Source: MAG-120531 sp038125995 | GTDB taxonomy: Bacteria; Bacteroidota; Bacteroidia; Flavobacteriales; Flavobacteriaceae | Direction of reading: 5' to 3' | NCBI GenBank assembly: GCA_038125995.1 | Contig: JAYPEX010000007.1 | Location: 68,247-132,246, forward strand | Length of the DNA stretch: 64,000 nt | Shown: positions 8,126-16,503 of the stretch, one piece after another | Layout of the letters: the number at the start of each line of letters is the position of its first letter | Numbering within the stretch: position 1 is the stretch's first letter | The notes under the pieces: model-generated | What the model was told of the DNA's origin: nothing | Databases searched by the model: none | Seen by the model: only the letters and a program-made list of their open reading frames with translations | Translations under genes and position numbers: made by a program

Positions 8126-9949
8126 TTAAGCTTCTTGCTTTTGAGTGGATAAAGCCTTTATATATGTAATACAATCATCTAAGCTCTTGAATATCTGATC
8201 TTTTGATATCAATTTTGGAATGATACTAATGCGTTCTAAGCGCAATCGAGGCTGTGATTGAATCCCTACTAAATACACTTCTATTGAGTTCATTTCCCAT
8301 CCGATAATCATTTCTTCTAAAGCATAAAGCCCAGTTTGGTCGATATAAGAAGATTTATCCATTACAAGGATAATGTGTTTGATTTCATTTGGGACTTTCT
8401 TTGCAAGTTCCTGAAGATCAGAAGTAGAACCAAAGAATAGCGGTCCTTCTAATTTTTTGACATAGACCTCTTTACTGAGCAAATGATCCTCATCCTCTTT
8501 TTGACTTACAGGAGTGATCTTAGTTTGCTGTGCGGTGGCATCCCCCATCTTTTTCATGAAGATCAGTGAGGCGAGAACCAATCCAATCCCTACAGCACTT
8601 ACTAAATCCCAAAATACAGAGAGCAAGAGTACGACTGCCATAATCGCAATTTCTCCAATGGGAATATGAGGTATTGCTTTAAGTCCTTTGTAATCCATTA
8701 CTCCAATCCCTACCGTAATCAAAATTCCTGAGAGTACTGCTGCAGGTATTTTTGAAGCAATTGGTCCAAGGGCTAATAAAACAACTAAGAGTAACAATCC
8801 CGCAATAATTCCGGAAAGTCTAGTTTTTCCACCGGCATTGATATTTACAACCGTTCTGATCGTTGCTCCAGCACCGGGTATTCCTCCAAATAGACCTGCG
8901 ACAGCATTTCCGATTCCCTGACCAATGAGCTCCTTATTAGGATTGTGTTTGGTCTTAGTCATATTGTCTGCTACAACCGAGGTCAAGAGTGAGTCGATGG
9001 CTCCTAAAAGAGCGAGTGATAGGGCTGTAAATAAATAAGGGGATATGGCTCCAAATGAAAACTCAGTAAAAATCTCCAATCGAGGCATTGGAAATCCCTG
9101 AGGAATTTGAGCGATGGTGATATAGTTTAGGTTTAAAAAATAGGCTACTGATGAAACCGCCAATAATGCGACAAGAGTCGAGGGGACTGCTGTAGTAATC
9201 TTTTTAAATCCATAGATGATCAGTATCGTCATAAACGCCAGAACAAATTCTAAATAATTGATACTTTGAATAGCTCGAGGTAGTATGCTCAAGGCTCCAT
9301 ATACAGATTTGGAGTGATCATTTGCCAATAACTTTGCTTCTTGAGCTATTTCATCTTCAGAGATGAGTGCTGCCCTGCGCTCTGTTTCAGTAAAATCTTC
9401 GAGTACTAAATAGCCCTCACCTGCTTCGTCTTTTAAAATCTTCTCTAAAAGGACCTCTTCCGCCTGAGCCTTAAAGGTCTCCACATAGACCAAATCATCT
9501 TTTGGATAATAGCCCATAGAAGGGAGTAATTGTGTTGCGATAATAATGACCCCTATCGCGGTCATAAATCCAGATACCACAGGATAAGGGATATACTTGA
9601 TATATTTTCCTAATTGAAGTGATCCCAAGACGATTTGAATAATCCCCGAGAGGATAAAAACTGTTAGTATCGCAGGAAGTGCTCTTGAAATATCCCCGTC
9701 ATAAGCTCCTACAATACCTGATACAATGAGTAAACTCACAGCGGTCATCGGAGCTGTTGGCCCTGAAATCTGAGAGGGAGTTCCTCCAAACATGGCTGCA
9801 AAAATTCCAATAAAGATCGCTCCGTACAAACCAGCGTCTGGTCCTAATCCCGAAGAAACTCCAAAGGCTAAAGCTAGAGGTAATGCAACTATTCCAGCTG
9901 TAATACCTCCAAAAAAATCTCCTTTGAAATGCTTAAAAAAACCTTTCAT
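8126..9949 (-). CDS. SulP-family anion transporter with STAS domain (bicarbonate candidate)
   Basis: 607 aa inner-membrane transporter. The N-terminal part has the SulP hallmarks AGIVALPLALAFGVSSGLGP and GGTPSQISGPTAPMTAV. A gate-domain stretch contains NPNKELIGQGIGNAVAGLFGG, and a C-terminal STAS domain (residues about 490-600) carries MDKSSYIDQTGLYALEEM. An acidic insert of roughly 60 residues (about 150-215, rich in D/E) interrupts the membrane domain and is unusual. It lies 26 nt after a beta-carbonic anhydrase gene in the same direction; the pairing of SulP with carbonic anhydrase points to bicarbonate transport, though sulfate or other anions cannot be excluded. Confidence 0.9.
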   Translation of the reverse strand: MKGFFKHFKGDFFGGITAGIVALPLALAFGVSSGLGPDAGLYGAIFIGIFAAMFGGTPSQISGPTAPMTAVSLLIVSGIVGAYDGDISRALPAILTVFILSGIIQIVLGSLQLGKYIKYIPYPVVSGFMTAIGVIIIATQLLPSMGYYPKDDLVYVETFKAQAEEVLLEKILKDEAGEGYLVLEDFTETERRAALISEDEIAQEAKLLANDHSKSVYGALSILPRAIQSINYLEFVLAFMTILIIYGFKKITTAVPSTLVALLAVSSVAYFLNLNYITIAQIPQGFPMPRLEIFTEFSFGAISPYLFTALSLALLGAIDSLLTSVVADNMTKTKHNPNKELIGQGIGNAVAGLFGGIPGAGATIRTVVNINAGGKTRLSGIIAGLLLLVVLLALGPIASKIPAAVLSGILITVGIGVMDYKGLKAIPHIPIGEIAIMAVVLLLSVFWDLVSAVGIGLVLASLIFMKKMGDATAQQTKITPVSQKEDEDHLLSKEVYVKKLEGPLFFGSTSDLQELAKKVPNEIKHIILVMDKSSYIDQTGLYALEEMIIGWEMNSIEVYLVGIQSQPRLRLERISIIPKLISKDQIFKSLDDCITYIKALSTQKQEA

Positions 9950-9975
9950 AACTTATTAAAATTTAAATGTTAGTA

Positions 9976-10602
9976 TTAATCTAAACGATAGATTTCACGA
10001 ATGCCTTCCAAGATTATGTCATATTCGATACCCAAATCCTTGAGCTCTCCAGTATGCACATCAAATACCCATCCGTGAATCTTTAATCCGCGTTGACGAA
10101 TCGCTTTTTGTACTACTGCGGTTTTAATGAGGTTCACACATTGTTCTTGAGTGTTGAGCTCTACTAAACGATCGTATTTTTGTTCCTCATCTTCAATAGA
10201 ATTGAGTTCTTTTGCATGTGTCCTATACACATCTCTAATATTTCTGAGCCATGGATTAAGGATCCCTAAATCTTTTGAATCCATTGCTGCTTTGACGCCC
10301 CCACAGGCGGTATGACCACATACTACGACGTGTTTTACCTTCAGGTGTTCTACTGCGTAATTAATTACTGACATCGAATTGAGATCAATACTTACCACCA
10401 TATTTGCGATATTTCTATGAACGAATATCTCTCCGGGTTTTGCTCCCATTAATTCTTCTGCAGTTACTCTTGAATCAGAACATCCAATATATAAAAGTTC
10501 TGGACTTTGGCCTTCTCCAAGCTGATTGAAGTAATCTGGATCGGTCTCTAATTTATTAGATATCCAATTTTTATTGTTTTCAAAAATTTTATCTATTTCC
10601 AT
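9976..10602 (-). CDS. can: Beta-class carbonic anhydrase
   Basis: Interconverts CO2 and bicarbonate in the cytoplasm. At 208 aa it is standard for Can. The zinc ligands are C41, H97 and C100, with the D43-R45 dyad in GCSDSRVTAEEL and the second motif in VVCGHTACGGVKAAM; HRNIANMV is also present. No signal peptide. It is first gene of the carbonic anhydrase-SulP pair, preceded by a TATTTTTG box at 10656-10663. Likely role: supplying bicarbonate for carboxylases such as the AccBC encoded at 52.8-54.7 kb (inference). Confidence 0.96.
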   Translation of the reverse strand: MEIDKIFENNKNWISNKLETDPDYFNQLGEGQSPELLYIGCSDSRVTAEELMGAKPGEIFVHRNIANMVVSIDLNSMSVINYAVEHLKVKHVVVCGHTACGGVKAAMDSKDLGILNPWLRNIRDVYRTHAKELNSIEDEEQKYDRLVELNTQEQCVNLIKTAVVQKAIRQRGLKIHGWVFDVHTGELKDLGIEYDIILEGIREIYRLD

Positions 10603-10655
10603 TGTGTTGTCTTTTTAGTTTGACGACCATAAGTAACTTCTCAGATATGAAGATA

Positions 10656-10663
10656 CAAAAATA
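10656..10663 (-). promoter_or_regulatory. -7 promoter box (TATTTTTG) for carbonic anhydrase-SulP
   Basis: TATTTTTG on the minus strand matches TAnnTTTG, 53 nt before the carbonic anhydrase ATG. No clear -33 TTG. Confidence 0.5.
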
Positions 10664-10724
10664 GTCGCTGCCTCTATGCGAGATAGAAACTGTTAGTTAT
10701 AATTGTAAAGGTCTAAAAAATGAC

Positions 10725-11012
10725 TTAGCACTCTGGAGGTGGGATTACAATGTCGTGAAATCCTTTGTTGAGATCCATTTGACAATTGTATTTGAACTCT
10801 GCTAAATTGTAGTTTTGTACGTAGATCTGAGAAGGTAAAACAACTAAAAAAAGGTCTGATTTGAGATCTTTATCTAGGCCGTCTTTAGAATCTTTGCTAA
10901 TTGAGTCACTGAATTCAATTTCAGTGTCCATTACAAAATTGTGTAATGGCTGAATAGCAGACGCCATCATCAACAATAAAAAGAAAAGCCCTATATAGTG
11001 TTTTGTACCCAT
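10725..11012 (-). CDS. Small secreted or membrane-anchored protein of unknown function
   Basis: 95 aa, family not recognised. It starts MGTKHYIGLFFLLLMMASAI, a typical signal peptide or anchor, then an acidic Ser/Asp/Lys stretch (SDSISKDSKDGLDKDLKSD) and a more ordinary C-terminal half with two cysteines, YNCQMDL and the terminal PPPEC. The frame extends to a TTG at 11021, but that TTG is inside a -7 box, so the ATG at 11012 is used. It lies between the bat operon and carbonic anhydrase, all leftward. Confidence 0.65.
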   Translation of the reverse strand: MGTKHYIGLFFLLLMMASAIQPLHNFVMDTEIEFSDSISKDSKDGLDKDLKSDLFLVVLPSQIYVQNYNLAEFKYNCQMDLNKGFHDIVIPPPEC

Positions 11013-11018
11013 CTTGTG

Positions 11019-11026
11019 CAAAGATA
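11019..11026 (-). promoter_or_regulatory. -7 promoter box (TATCTTTG) directly ahead of the small secreted gene
   Basis: TATCTTTG matches TAnnTTTG with only 6 nt before the ATG at 11012, implying a leaderless or nearly leaderless mRNA. The box contains an in-frame TTG that is a false start. Confidence 0.6.
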
Positions 11027-11065
11027 AGGGGTTTTATCAGAAGAGTTGTTAAGCTTCTCTTAAAA

Positions 11066-11827
11066 CTACTTTAAACGCTTGATACTGTCTTCAAGAAGCC
11101 AACCTTCTTGCCCATCGGCTAATTGTACCTGAGCCCAATTCCCTAGTTGATCTACAATTTGGACCTTGGTTCCTATATGAAGCTCAAACAAAACAGCTCC
11201 TCGATCATTAGGTTCAGCTTTTACAACCGTATTTGAAAAAATTATTGCAGGACGATCTTTGGCCTCTAAGGATTGATGCCTGGAAGCCAATCCGTAAGCA
11301 CTCCAACTCAATAGAAATGAAATGATACTTAAGATAAACGCCAAACGTTTTATTTTAGTTGAATTCCACAACAGAAAAATGAGATAGAAGGAAACAAATA
11401 AAAGCATCAAAACGATACTGAAATAAGTCCAGGTACTGAGTTCTACCGATAGAATAAACTCATTGAATACCTTGGATATTCCACTTTCGCTCTTTTGATT
11501 AATAGCGTCGATGGTCATCCCTCTAGCGTAGGATAAATTAACTTGAAGTGCTGGGTGATTTTCATCTATTAATGCGGCCTTTTCATAATTGTAGATACTG
11601 TTGGCAACATCGTTTAACTTATAATAAGAGTTCCCTAAGTTGAAATAGACTTCAAAAGACTCTTCCCCGTCTTCAATAATTTTTTGATATTCACTGACAG
11701 CCTGCGAATAATCTCCTTGATTATACGCCGTATTTGCTGCCTCAAAAGAATTCATCCCCTGTGCTAAAGCAAGGCTAAAAGAACATAAAAACAGTAGTGA
11801 GATTACAAATCTTTTTCTCCATTCCAT
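11066..11827 (-). CDS. batE: BatE: TPR and SH3-like domain membrane protein
   Basis: Last gene of the bat operon. 253 aa: signal peptide (residues 1-22, ending SLALAQ), TPR repeats about 25-100 (NTAYNQGDYSQAVSEYQ, EVYFNLGNSYYKLNDVANSIYNYEKA), two membrane segments about 130-180, then a C-terminal bacterial SH3 domain (VVKAEPNDRGAVLFELHIGTKV ... GWLLEDSIKRL). The order fits BatE of Bacteroides. Probable periplasmic partner of BatA-D; exact role unknown. It begins 2 nt after batD. Confidence 0.85.
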   Translation of the reverse strand: MEWRKRFVISLLFLCSFSLALAQGMNSFEAANTAYNQGDYSQAVSEYQKIIEDGEESFEVYFNLGNSYYKLNDVANSIYNYEKAALIDENHPALQVNLSYARGMTIDAINQKSESGISKVFNEFILSVELSTWTYFSIVLMLLFVSFYLIFLLWNSTKIKRLAFILSIISFLLSWSAYGLASRHQSLEAKDRPAIIFSNTVVKAEPNDRGAVLFELHIGTKVQIVDQLGNWAQVQLADGQEGWLLEDSIKRLK

Positions 11828-11829
11828 AA

Positions 11830-13599
11830 TTATATCTTTTTATCGAGTTTGGTAATCGTAGCGATCGACTGCTGGTAATCCGTTTGTATTTCACCCGCAG
11901 ATATAGGACTATAACGAGCCATATCACAGTTCTCTAAAAGCTGAATCAGTTCTTTGATATCATCGTTTTCGATTCCTCTATCAAGAAGAATTTCAGCAAT
12001 TTTATCCTTGTTGAGTTCTGAAGTTTCAATTTTGAGTTTTGCCTTTAAGAAATGGTGTAACGCTCTCTCAAGTGCCACGTAGAATTCCTCCTTGTCAGCA
12101 ATTGCTTTTTTAGCTGCAGAGAGGTATTTTTTGGCAAGTTGATTGGCTCTTCTAGATCTGTTTCCTTCGACGTCTCCCCTGCGCTTTTGTTGATTCTTGC
12201 CATAAATAATGGCCAGTGGAATCAGTAGTAAAGGAAGCAGCCAGCTTAAATAATAACTGATAGTTCCAAAGAAATTTTTCTTCTCAATCGGTCTCAAATT
12301 GGTCTGTAATTCGATAAACTTAAATTGATCATCTGCAACGACCTCTAATTTCTGAACTTGGTTAGGTTGATCTTCTTGTCCCAGTTCTGGCCCTTCTAGA
12401 ATTTGAAGTAACACCTCCTCTGAATCAATGCTGTGATAGCGTTTAGTCGTAGGATTGAAATAGGAAAAGCTAATGGATGGAATGGGATACTTTCCCTTAT
12501 ATCCTGGCACTAAGGTATAGGAGTTGGAAACTTCTCCCTGCATTCCTCCTAAGGTCGTTTTAATAGCTTCAGAAAATTCAGGGTCGTAGCGTTCGATCGA
12601 AGCAGGAACCTTTACTTCTGGTATTTGGAAAAGTTTGAGATTCCCCGATCCTTTGACGCTCACCTTAAGTTGTAGTGACTCTCCTGCATTGAGTATCTTT
12701 TTTGAAGCTTCTACAAAGAAATTATAATCCCCTACGGCACCACTAAAGTTTGTGGGTTTTCCTTCTTCAGGAAGTGATTTCACATTGATTGTTCGCTTTC
12801 CAGCAGTGACAACTTTATTCGTCGAAGAATAAATAACGCCTCCAAAGAAGTCTCTTCTATTCGTTGGAACATCAGCAGTTATCTCTAATGAGAGTGGTTC
12901 TAAAACTAATTCTCCTGTCAGTTGAGGATAGAGTACAACTCTTTTTAGATCGACTACATTATAAGGTTCCCCTTTGAAGGTCCCGCTGCTAAAACTGTAC
13001 TTATTGATTGGGATTTCAGAAGACCAAAAGTTTTCATAGGTAGGATTTTCTAGAGGTCTAAAATTAGAAACATTGATATTTCCCCCCACATAGAGTTTAT
13101 AAACCACAGTGATGGGTTCATTTAAATAAGGGCTATTCTTTGATACCTCAGCCACCAAATGAAGCTTTTCCTCGGCAATATCATAAGCCGTTAATTGATC
13201 ACTTGGCTTTTTTACCGCATCGGTTACAATCACCTCTTTAGATTGGGTCTTATAGGTTTTACCATCAATCACTACTGAAGCTTGACTGATTGTAAAAGTT
13301 CCTTTTTGAATAGGTGCAATGGTATAGGAAAAGGTTCTTTTAAAACTCCTCACTCCGTTAATCCACGAGGAACTAGTTGACTGAGAAGGTCCCATAACCA
13401 CCCTGAATCCTTTGAAATCTGGAGGAGTAAACTGATCGCCATCTCTATTCATACTAAAATCTACCCGAATACGTTCATTAATACCCAATTTGCTCTTGGA
13501 CAAATTGACCGTAAACTCAACTGTCTCTTGAGCGAACCCCTGAAGGCTGATCAAAAAACCAAACAGTACTAAGAAATGATAGATCTTCATTGTTTTCAT
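11830..13599 (-). CDS. batD: BatD family protein (oxygen tolerance)
   Basis: 589 aa. N-terminal signal peptide ending in LQGFAQ, a large periplasmic region of beta-sandwich repeats (residues 25-440), one membrane helix about 450-470 (SYYLSWLLPLLLIPLAIIYG), then a basic cytoplasmic domain of about 120 residues. The BatD family is linked to aerotolerance in Bacteroides, but its biochemical role is not known. The frame extends to a TTG at 13605. I use the ATG at 13599, which shares one base with the batC stop (TAATG), implying coupled translation; an ATG at 13590 would also leave a full signal peptide. Confidence 0.88.
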   Translation of the reverse strand: MKTMKIYHFLVLFGFLISLQGFAQETVEFTVNLSKSKLGINERIRVDFSMNRDGDQFTPPDFKGFRVVMGPSQSTSSSWINGVRSFKRTFSYTIAPIQKGTFTISQASVVIDGKTYKTQSKEVIVTDAVKKPSDQLTAYDIAEEKLHLVAEVSKNSPYLNEPITVVYKLYVGGNINVSNFRPLENPTYENFWSSEIPINKYSFSSGTFKGEPYNVVDLKRVVLYPQLTGELVLEPLSLEITADVPTNRRDFFGGVIYSSTNKVVTAGKRTINVKSLPEEGKPTNFSGAVGDYNFFVEASKKILNAGESLQLKVSVKGSGNLKLFQIPEVKVPASIERYDPEFSEAIKTTLGGMQGEVSNSYTLVPGYKGKYPIPSISFSYFNPTTKRYHSIDSEEVLLQILEGPELGQEDQPNQVQKLEVVADDQFKFIELQTNLRPIEKKNFFGTISYYLSWLLPLLLIPLAIIYGKNQQKRRGDVEGNRSRRANQLAKKYLSAAKKAIADKEEFYVALERALHHFLKAKLKIETSELNKDKIAEILLDRGIENDDIKELIQLLENCDMARYSPISAGEIQTDYQQSIATITKLDKKI

Positions 13600-14468
13600 T
13601 ACCAATCCTTTTTCTTTTTTACAGGTACTTTTTTTACTTTTTGAGCATCCATTTTATCTTTGGACTTTTTCTCCTCATTTTGAACGGCCTCTAACAAATT
13701 TTTAATCTGCTGTGGCGACAGTTGACTCTTTCGAGGAGTTTGCTGGTTTTGAGGTTGCTGAGGCTGTTCTTTTTTCTGATCTCCATCACCCTTTTTTTGT
13801 TCTTCTTTTTCACCGCCCTCATCTTCTTTAGGATCTCCGTTTTCATCTTCCTTATCGTCCCCCTTTTGCTGCTGTCCTTGATCGTCTTTCTGCCCGTCAC
13901 CCTTATCCTCGTTCTCTTTTTTATCTTGATTTTGATCGTTCTGATCCTGCTTGTCTTGTTCTTTATCCTTATTTTGATCTTGCTTTTCTTGCTCTTTTTG
14001 ATTTTCTAAAAGTTTCTTGGCAAGTGCTAGATTGTATCGTGTCTCATCATCTGTAGGATTGTTTCGAAGGGCGTCTTTATAGGCTTCAACAGCCTTTGCA
14101 TAATCCTTTTTGAGCATCATCGTATTCCCTAAATTATGAAGGGATTGATGACGTTCTAATTCAGTCGCTGCCGCTTTTGATGATTTTACATAGGTCAATA
14201 CTGCTTCGTCCAAAGCTTGCTGATTGTAATAAGCATTCCCTAAGTTAAATTTAGAACTCAAGGCTTTGGGATTCATTGAAATTGATTCTCGATACTTTGC
14301 TTCTGCACTTACGAAATCATTCTCAGCGATGCGCTCATTTCCTTCATAAGTAAGTTTGTTGGCCTCTTTTTGTAGCTTCTTGCTAATTGGGTCTTGTTCT
14401 TGAGCGCTGACTCCCATAAAAAAGCAAAGCCCAATCATCACACTGATATGTCTTCCCTTAATTTTCAT
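13599..14468 (-). CDS. batC: BatC: TPR protein with highly charged C-terminal half
   Basis: 289 aa. Signal peptide (CFFMGVSAQ), then TPR repeats (residues 45-160: ALSSKFNLGNAYYNQQALDEA, HNLGNTMMLKKDYAKAVEAY, DDETRYNLALAKKLLE). From about 165 to 250 the sequence is almost only K, E, D, Q, N and G, probably disordered, and the end is basic (KKVPVKKKKDW). TPR proteins between batB and batD are called BatC. Overlaps batB by 11 nt and batD by one base. Confidence 0.85.
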   Translation of the reverse strand: MKIKGRHISVMIGLCFFMGVSAQEQDPISKKLQKEANKLTYEGNERIAENDFVSAEAKYRESISMNPKALSSKFNLGNAYYNQQALDEAVLTYVKSSKAAATELERHQSLHNLGNTMMLKKDYAKAVEAYKDALRNNPTDDETRYNLALAKKLLENQKEQEKQDQNKDKEQDKQDQNDQNQDKKENEDKGDGQKDDQGQQQKGDDKEDENGDPKEDEGGEKEEQKKGDGDQKKEQPQQPQNQQTPRKSQLSPQQIKNLLEAVQNEEKKSKDKMDAQKVKKVPVKKKKDW

Positions 14469-15507
14469 CTTGATGCTCTTTAAATAAATTTAAACGCGTA
14501 AACCAATGGGTCTTGCGATCCAATATCACAATATCGATAACGAACAACAGCAACGCAAAAGCGATAAACCACTGAAACTGATCCTTGTAATCAGAAAACT
14601 GCTGGGTTTCAAACTCGGTCTTGTCCAATTGATCCAATTCTTGTTTGATCAAATTAACGGTCGCTTCTGTCTGTTGTCCGTAAAGGTAGGTTCCTTTTCC
14701 TAAGTCGGCAATTTGTTCTAAGAGTTCTGCTCTGAGCTTCGAAATCACCACCTCACCGTTTTCATCCTTTTTAAGCTCCTGAACGATTCCTTTTTCCTTG
14801 ATGGGAATTGGTCCTCCTTTGGAGGTCCCTACCCCTATTGTAAATATCTTTATCCCCTGGTCGAGAGCCTCTCCAATCACGGATTCTATTCCGCTTTCAG
14901 AATGGTCTTCTCCATCAGAAATAATAAAAAGTATTCTGTTAGTCTGCGCTTCGTCGTTGTAATAGGTCGTCGCTAATTTGATGGCCTCTCCCAAATCGGT
15001 TCCCTGGGATGAAAGCATATCGGTATTGAGCGACTGAAGGAACATTTTAGCTGCTCCAAAATCTGTTGTGATCGGTAGCTGCGGATAGGCTCCTGCCGCG
15101 TAAGCAATGATTCCGATTCGATCACTAGCTAATTGATTGATGATTTCAGAGACGATTCGTTTGGCCTTCTCCAATCGGTTTGGAGCCATATCTTCTACGA
15201 GCATACTCTTTGAAACATCCACCGCAAAAACGATATCCACTCCTTCGCGTTTGATGGTTTCCATTCGAGTTCCAGCCTTGGGATTGACGAGGGCGAAAAT
15301 CAATGCTGTGAATCCTAAGAGTTGAATGATCAGCTTCAGATTCGCCTTAGATGGAGATACCTCTGGAGCTAACAATTTGAGTCTTGTAGCTGAAGCAAAT
15401 CGCTTTTGAGCTTTTTTCTTCCATATTGATAGTGCCAATTGCAATAGCACAAACAAGGGAAGAATTCCCAGGAGGTATAAGTATATGTGCTCGTCTAATT
15501 GTATCAT
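14458..15507 (-). CDS. batB: BatB: membrane-anchored von Willebrand factor A protein
   Basis: 349 aa. Two N-terminal hydrophobic segments (residues 8-30 and 58-78), a VWA domain from about 88 with a complete MIDAS motif DVSKSMLVEDM, the central T in GTDLGEAI and D in ISDGEDHSESG, and a C-terminal membrane helix (FQWFIAFALLLFVIDIVIL). VWA proteins of this type sit in the inner membrane with the A domain outside. Immediately follows batA (stop and start adjacent at 15508/15507). Confidence 0.9.
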   Translation of the reverse strand: MIQLDEHIYLYLLGILPLFVLLQLALSIWKKKAQKRFASATRLKLLAPEVSPSKANLKLIIQLLGFTALIFALVNPKAGTRMETIKREGVDIVFAVDVSKSMLVEDMAPNRLEKAKRIVSEIINQLASDRIGIIAYAAGAYPQLPITTDFGAAKMFLQSLNTDMLSSQGTDLGEAIKLATTYYNDEAQTNRILFIISDGEDHSESGIESVIGEALDQGIKIFTIGVGTSKGGPIPIKEKGIVQELKKDENGEVVISKLRAELLEQIADLGKGTYLYGQQTEATVNLIKQELDQLDKTEFETQQFSDYKDQFQWFIAFALLLFVIDIVILDRKTHWFTRLNLFKEHQDEN

Positions 15508-16503
15508 CTAAATAAAGCTTCTCAACAGTGTTTTGTTCAACAAAAATTCGAGGGTCAATAAAGCAAATGCTATCAGTGCCCACAAACGGAATTTTTCTTC
15601 GTAAGAATAAAACTTAAACTCTTCGATTTCTGTCTTTTCTAGTTTGTTAATTTCCTGATAAATAGATTCTAGTTTTTGATTATCCGTCGCTCTAAAATAC
15701 GTACCACCTGTTAGGGTTGCGATTTCTTTTAATAGTTCTTCGTCAATTTCAACTTGACGCATTCCGTATCGATAGGAGCCGTCGGGATTGTATCCTATTG
15801 GAGATATCGCATTTCCATTGGTTCCAAGACCAATCGTATATACCTTAATATTGTATTCCAATGCCAGATCTGAAGCTGTTTTAGGTTCGATAAAACCAGC
15901 ATTGTTGATTCCATCAGTCAACAGGATGATTACTTTTGAAAGAGCCTTTGAATCTTTTAATCGATTCACAGAGGTAGCCAATCCCATACCGATGGCTGTT
16001 CCATCTTCAAGAATTCCATTGTCAATTTCTCGAAGCGATTGCAATACGATATTTTTATCAGAAGTAATCGGTGTTTTGGTATAACTCTCTCCTGCGTAGA
16101 CTACCAGTCCGATTCGATCAGAGGAGCGATCTTTAATAAATTCTGAGGCCACATCTTTTAGGGCAATCAATCGATTGGGTTTTAAATCCTTTGCTAACAT
16201 ACTGGATGAAACATCGATTGCCATGACAATATCGATCCCCTTAGTTGTTTGAGTCTTCGCATCCACAGAGACAATTTGAGGTCGAGCAAGTGCGACTATA
16301 AACGCAGCAAAGGCCGCAACTTTTAATCCTTTAGAACCAATCAAGATCCAATGGTGATAGGTTGATGATCGAATTCCTTCTAGAGTTGACATACTCAAAC
16401 GCGCCTTTTGAGAATACCTTTTGAAGTAGTACCACAAAAGAATGAGCGGCAATACCAAAAGTAGCCAGAAAAACTCAGGATTTGCAAAGGTTACGTTATT
16501 CAT
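15508..16503 (-). CDS. batA: BatA: membrane-anchored von Willebrand factor A protein
   Basis: 331 aa, paralogous to batB next door. N-terminal hydrophobic segments, VWA domain with MIDAS residues DVSSSMLAKDL, a T in EDGTAIGMG and D in LLTDGINNAG, and a C-terminal helix (LWALIAFALLTLEFLL). Expected to form a metal-dependent adhesion complex with BatB. Overlaps the upstream DUF4381-like gene by 8 nt. Confidence 0.9.
   Translation of the reverse strand: MNNVTFANPEFFWLLLVLPLILLWYYFKRYSQKARLSMSTLEGIRSSTYHHWILIGSKGLKVAAFAAFIVALARPQIVSVDAKTQTTKGIDIVMAIDVSSSMLAKDLKPNRLIALKDVASEFIKDRSSDRIGLVVYAGESYTKTPITSDKNIVLQSLREIDNGILEDGTAIGMGLATSVNRLKDSKALSKVIILLTDGINNAGFIEPKTASDLALEYNIKVYTIGLGTNGNAISPIGYNPDGSYRYGMRQVEIDEELLKEIATLTGGTYFRATDNQKLESIYQEINKLEKTEIEEFKFYSYEEKFRLWALIAFALLTLEFLLNKTLLRSFI

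Noticed and set aside
8997..9950. SulP at 8.1 kb as a fusion of two genes because of the acidic insert
   Set aside because: The frame is continuous from signature to STAS domain with no stop or restart; the insert lies within one loop.
13722..14009. Open frame of 95 codons on the plus strand, very Leu/Phe-rich
   Set aside because: It is the antisense of the K/E/D/Q-rich segment of batC; the leucine-rich look is a codon mirror, and batC fits the operon frame.
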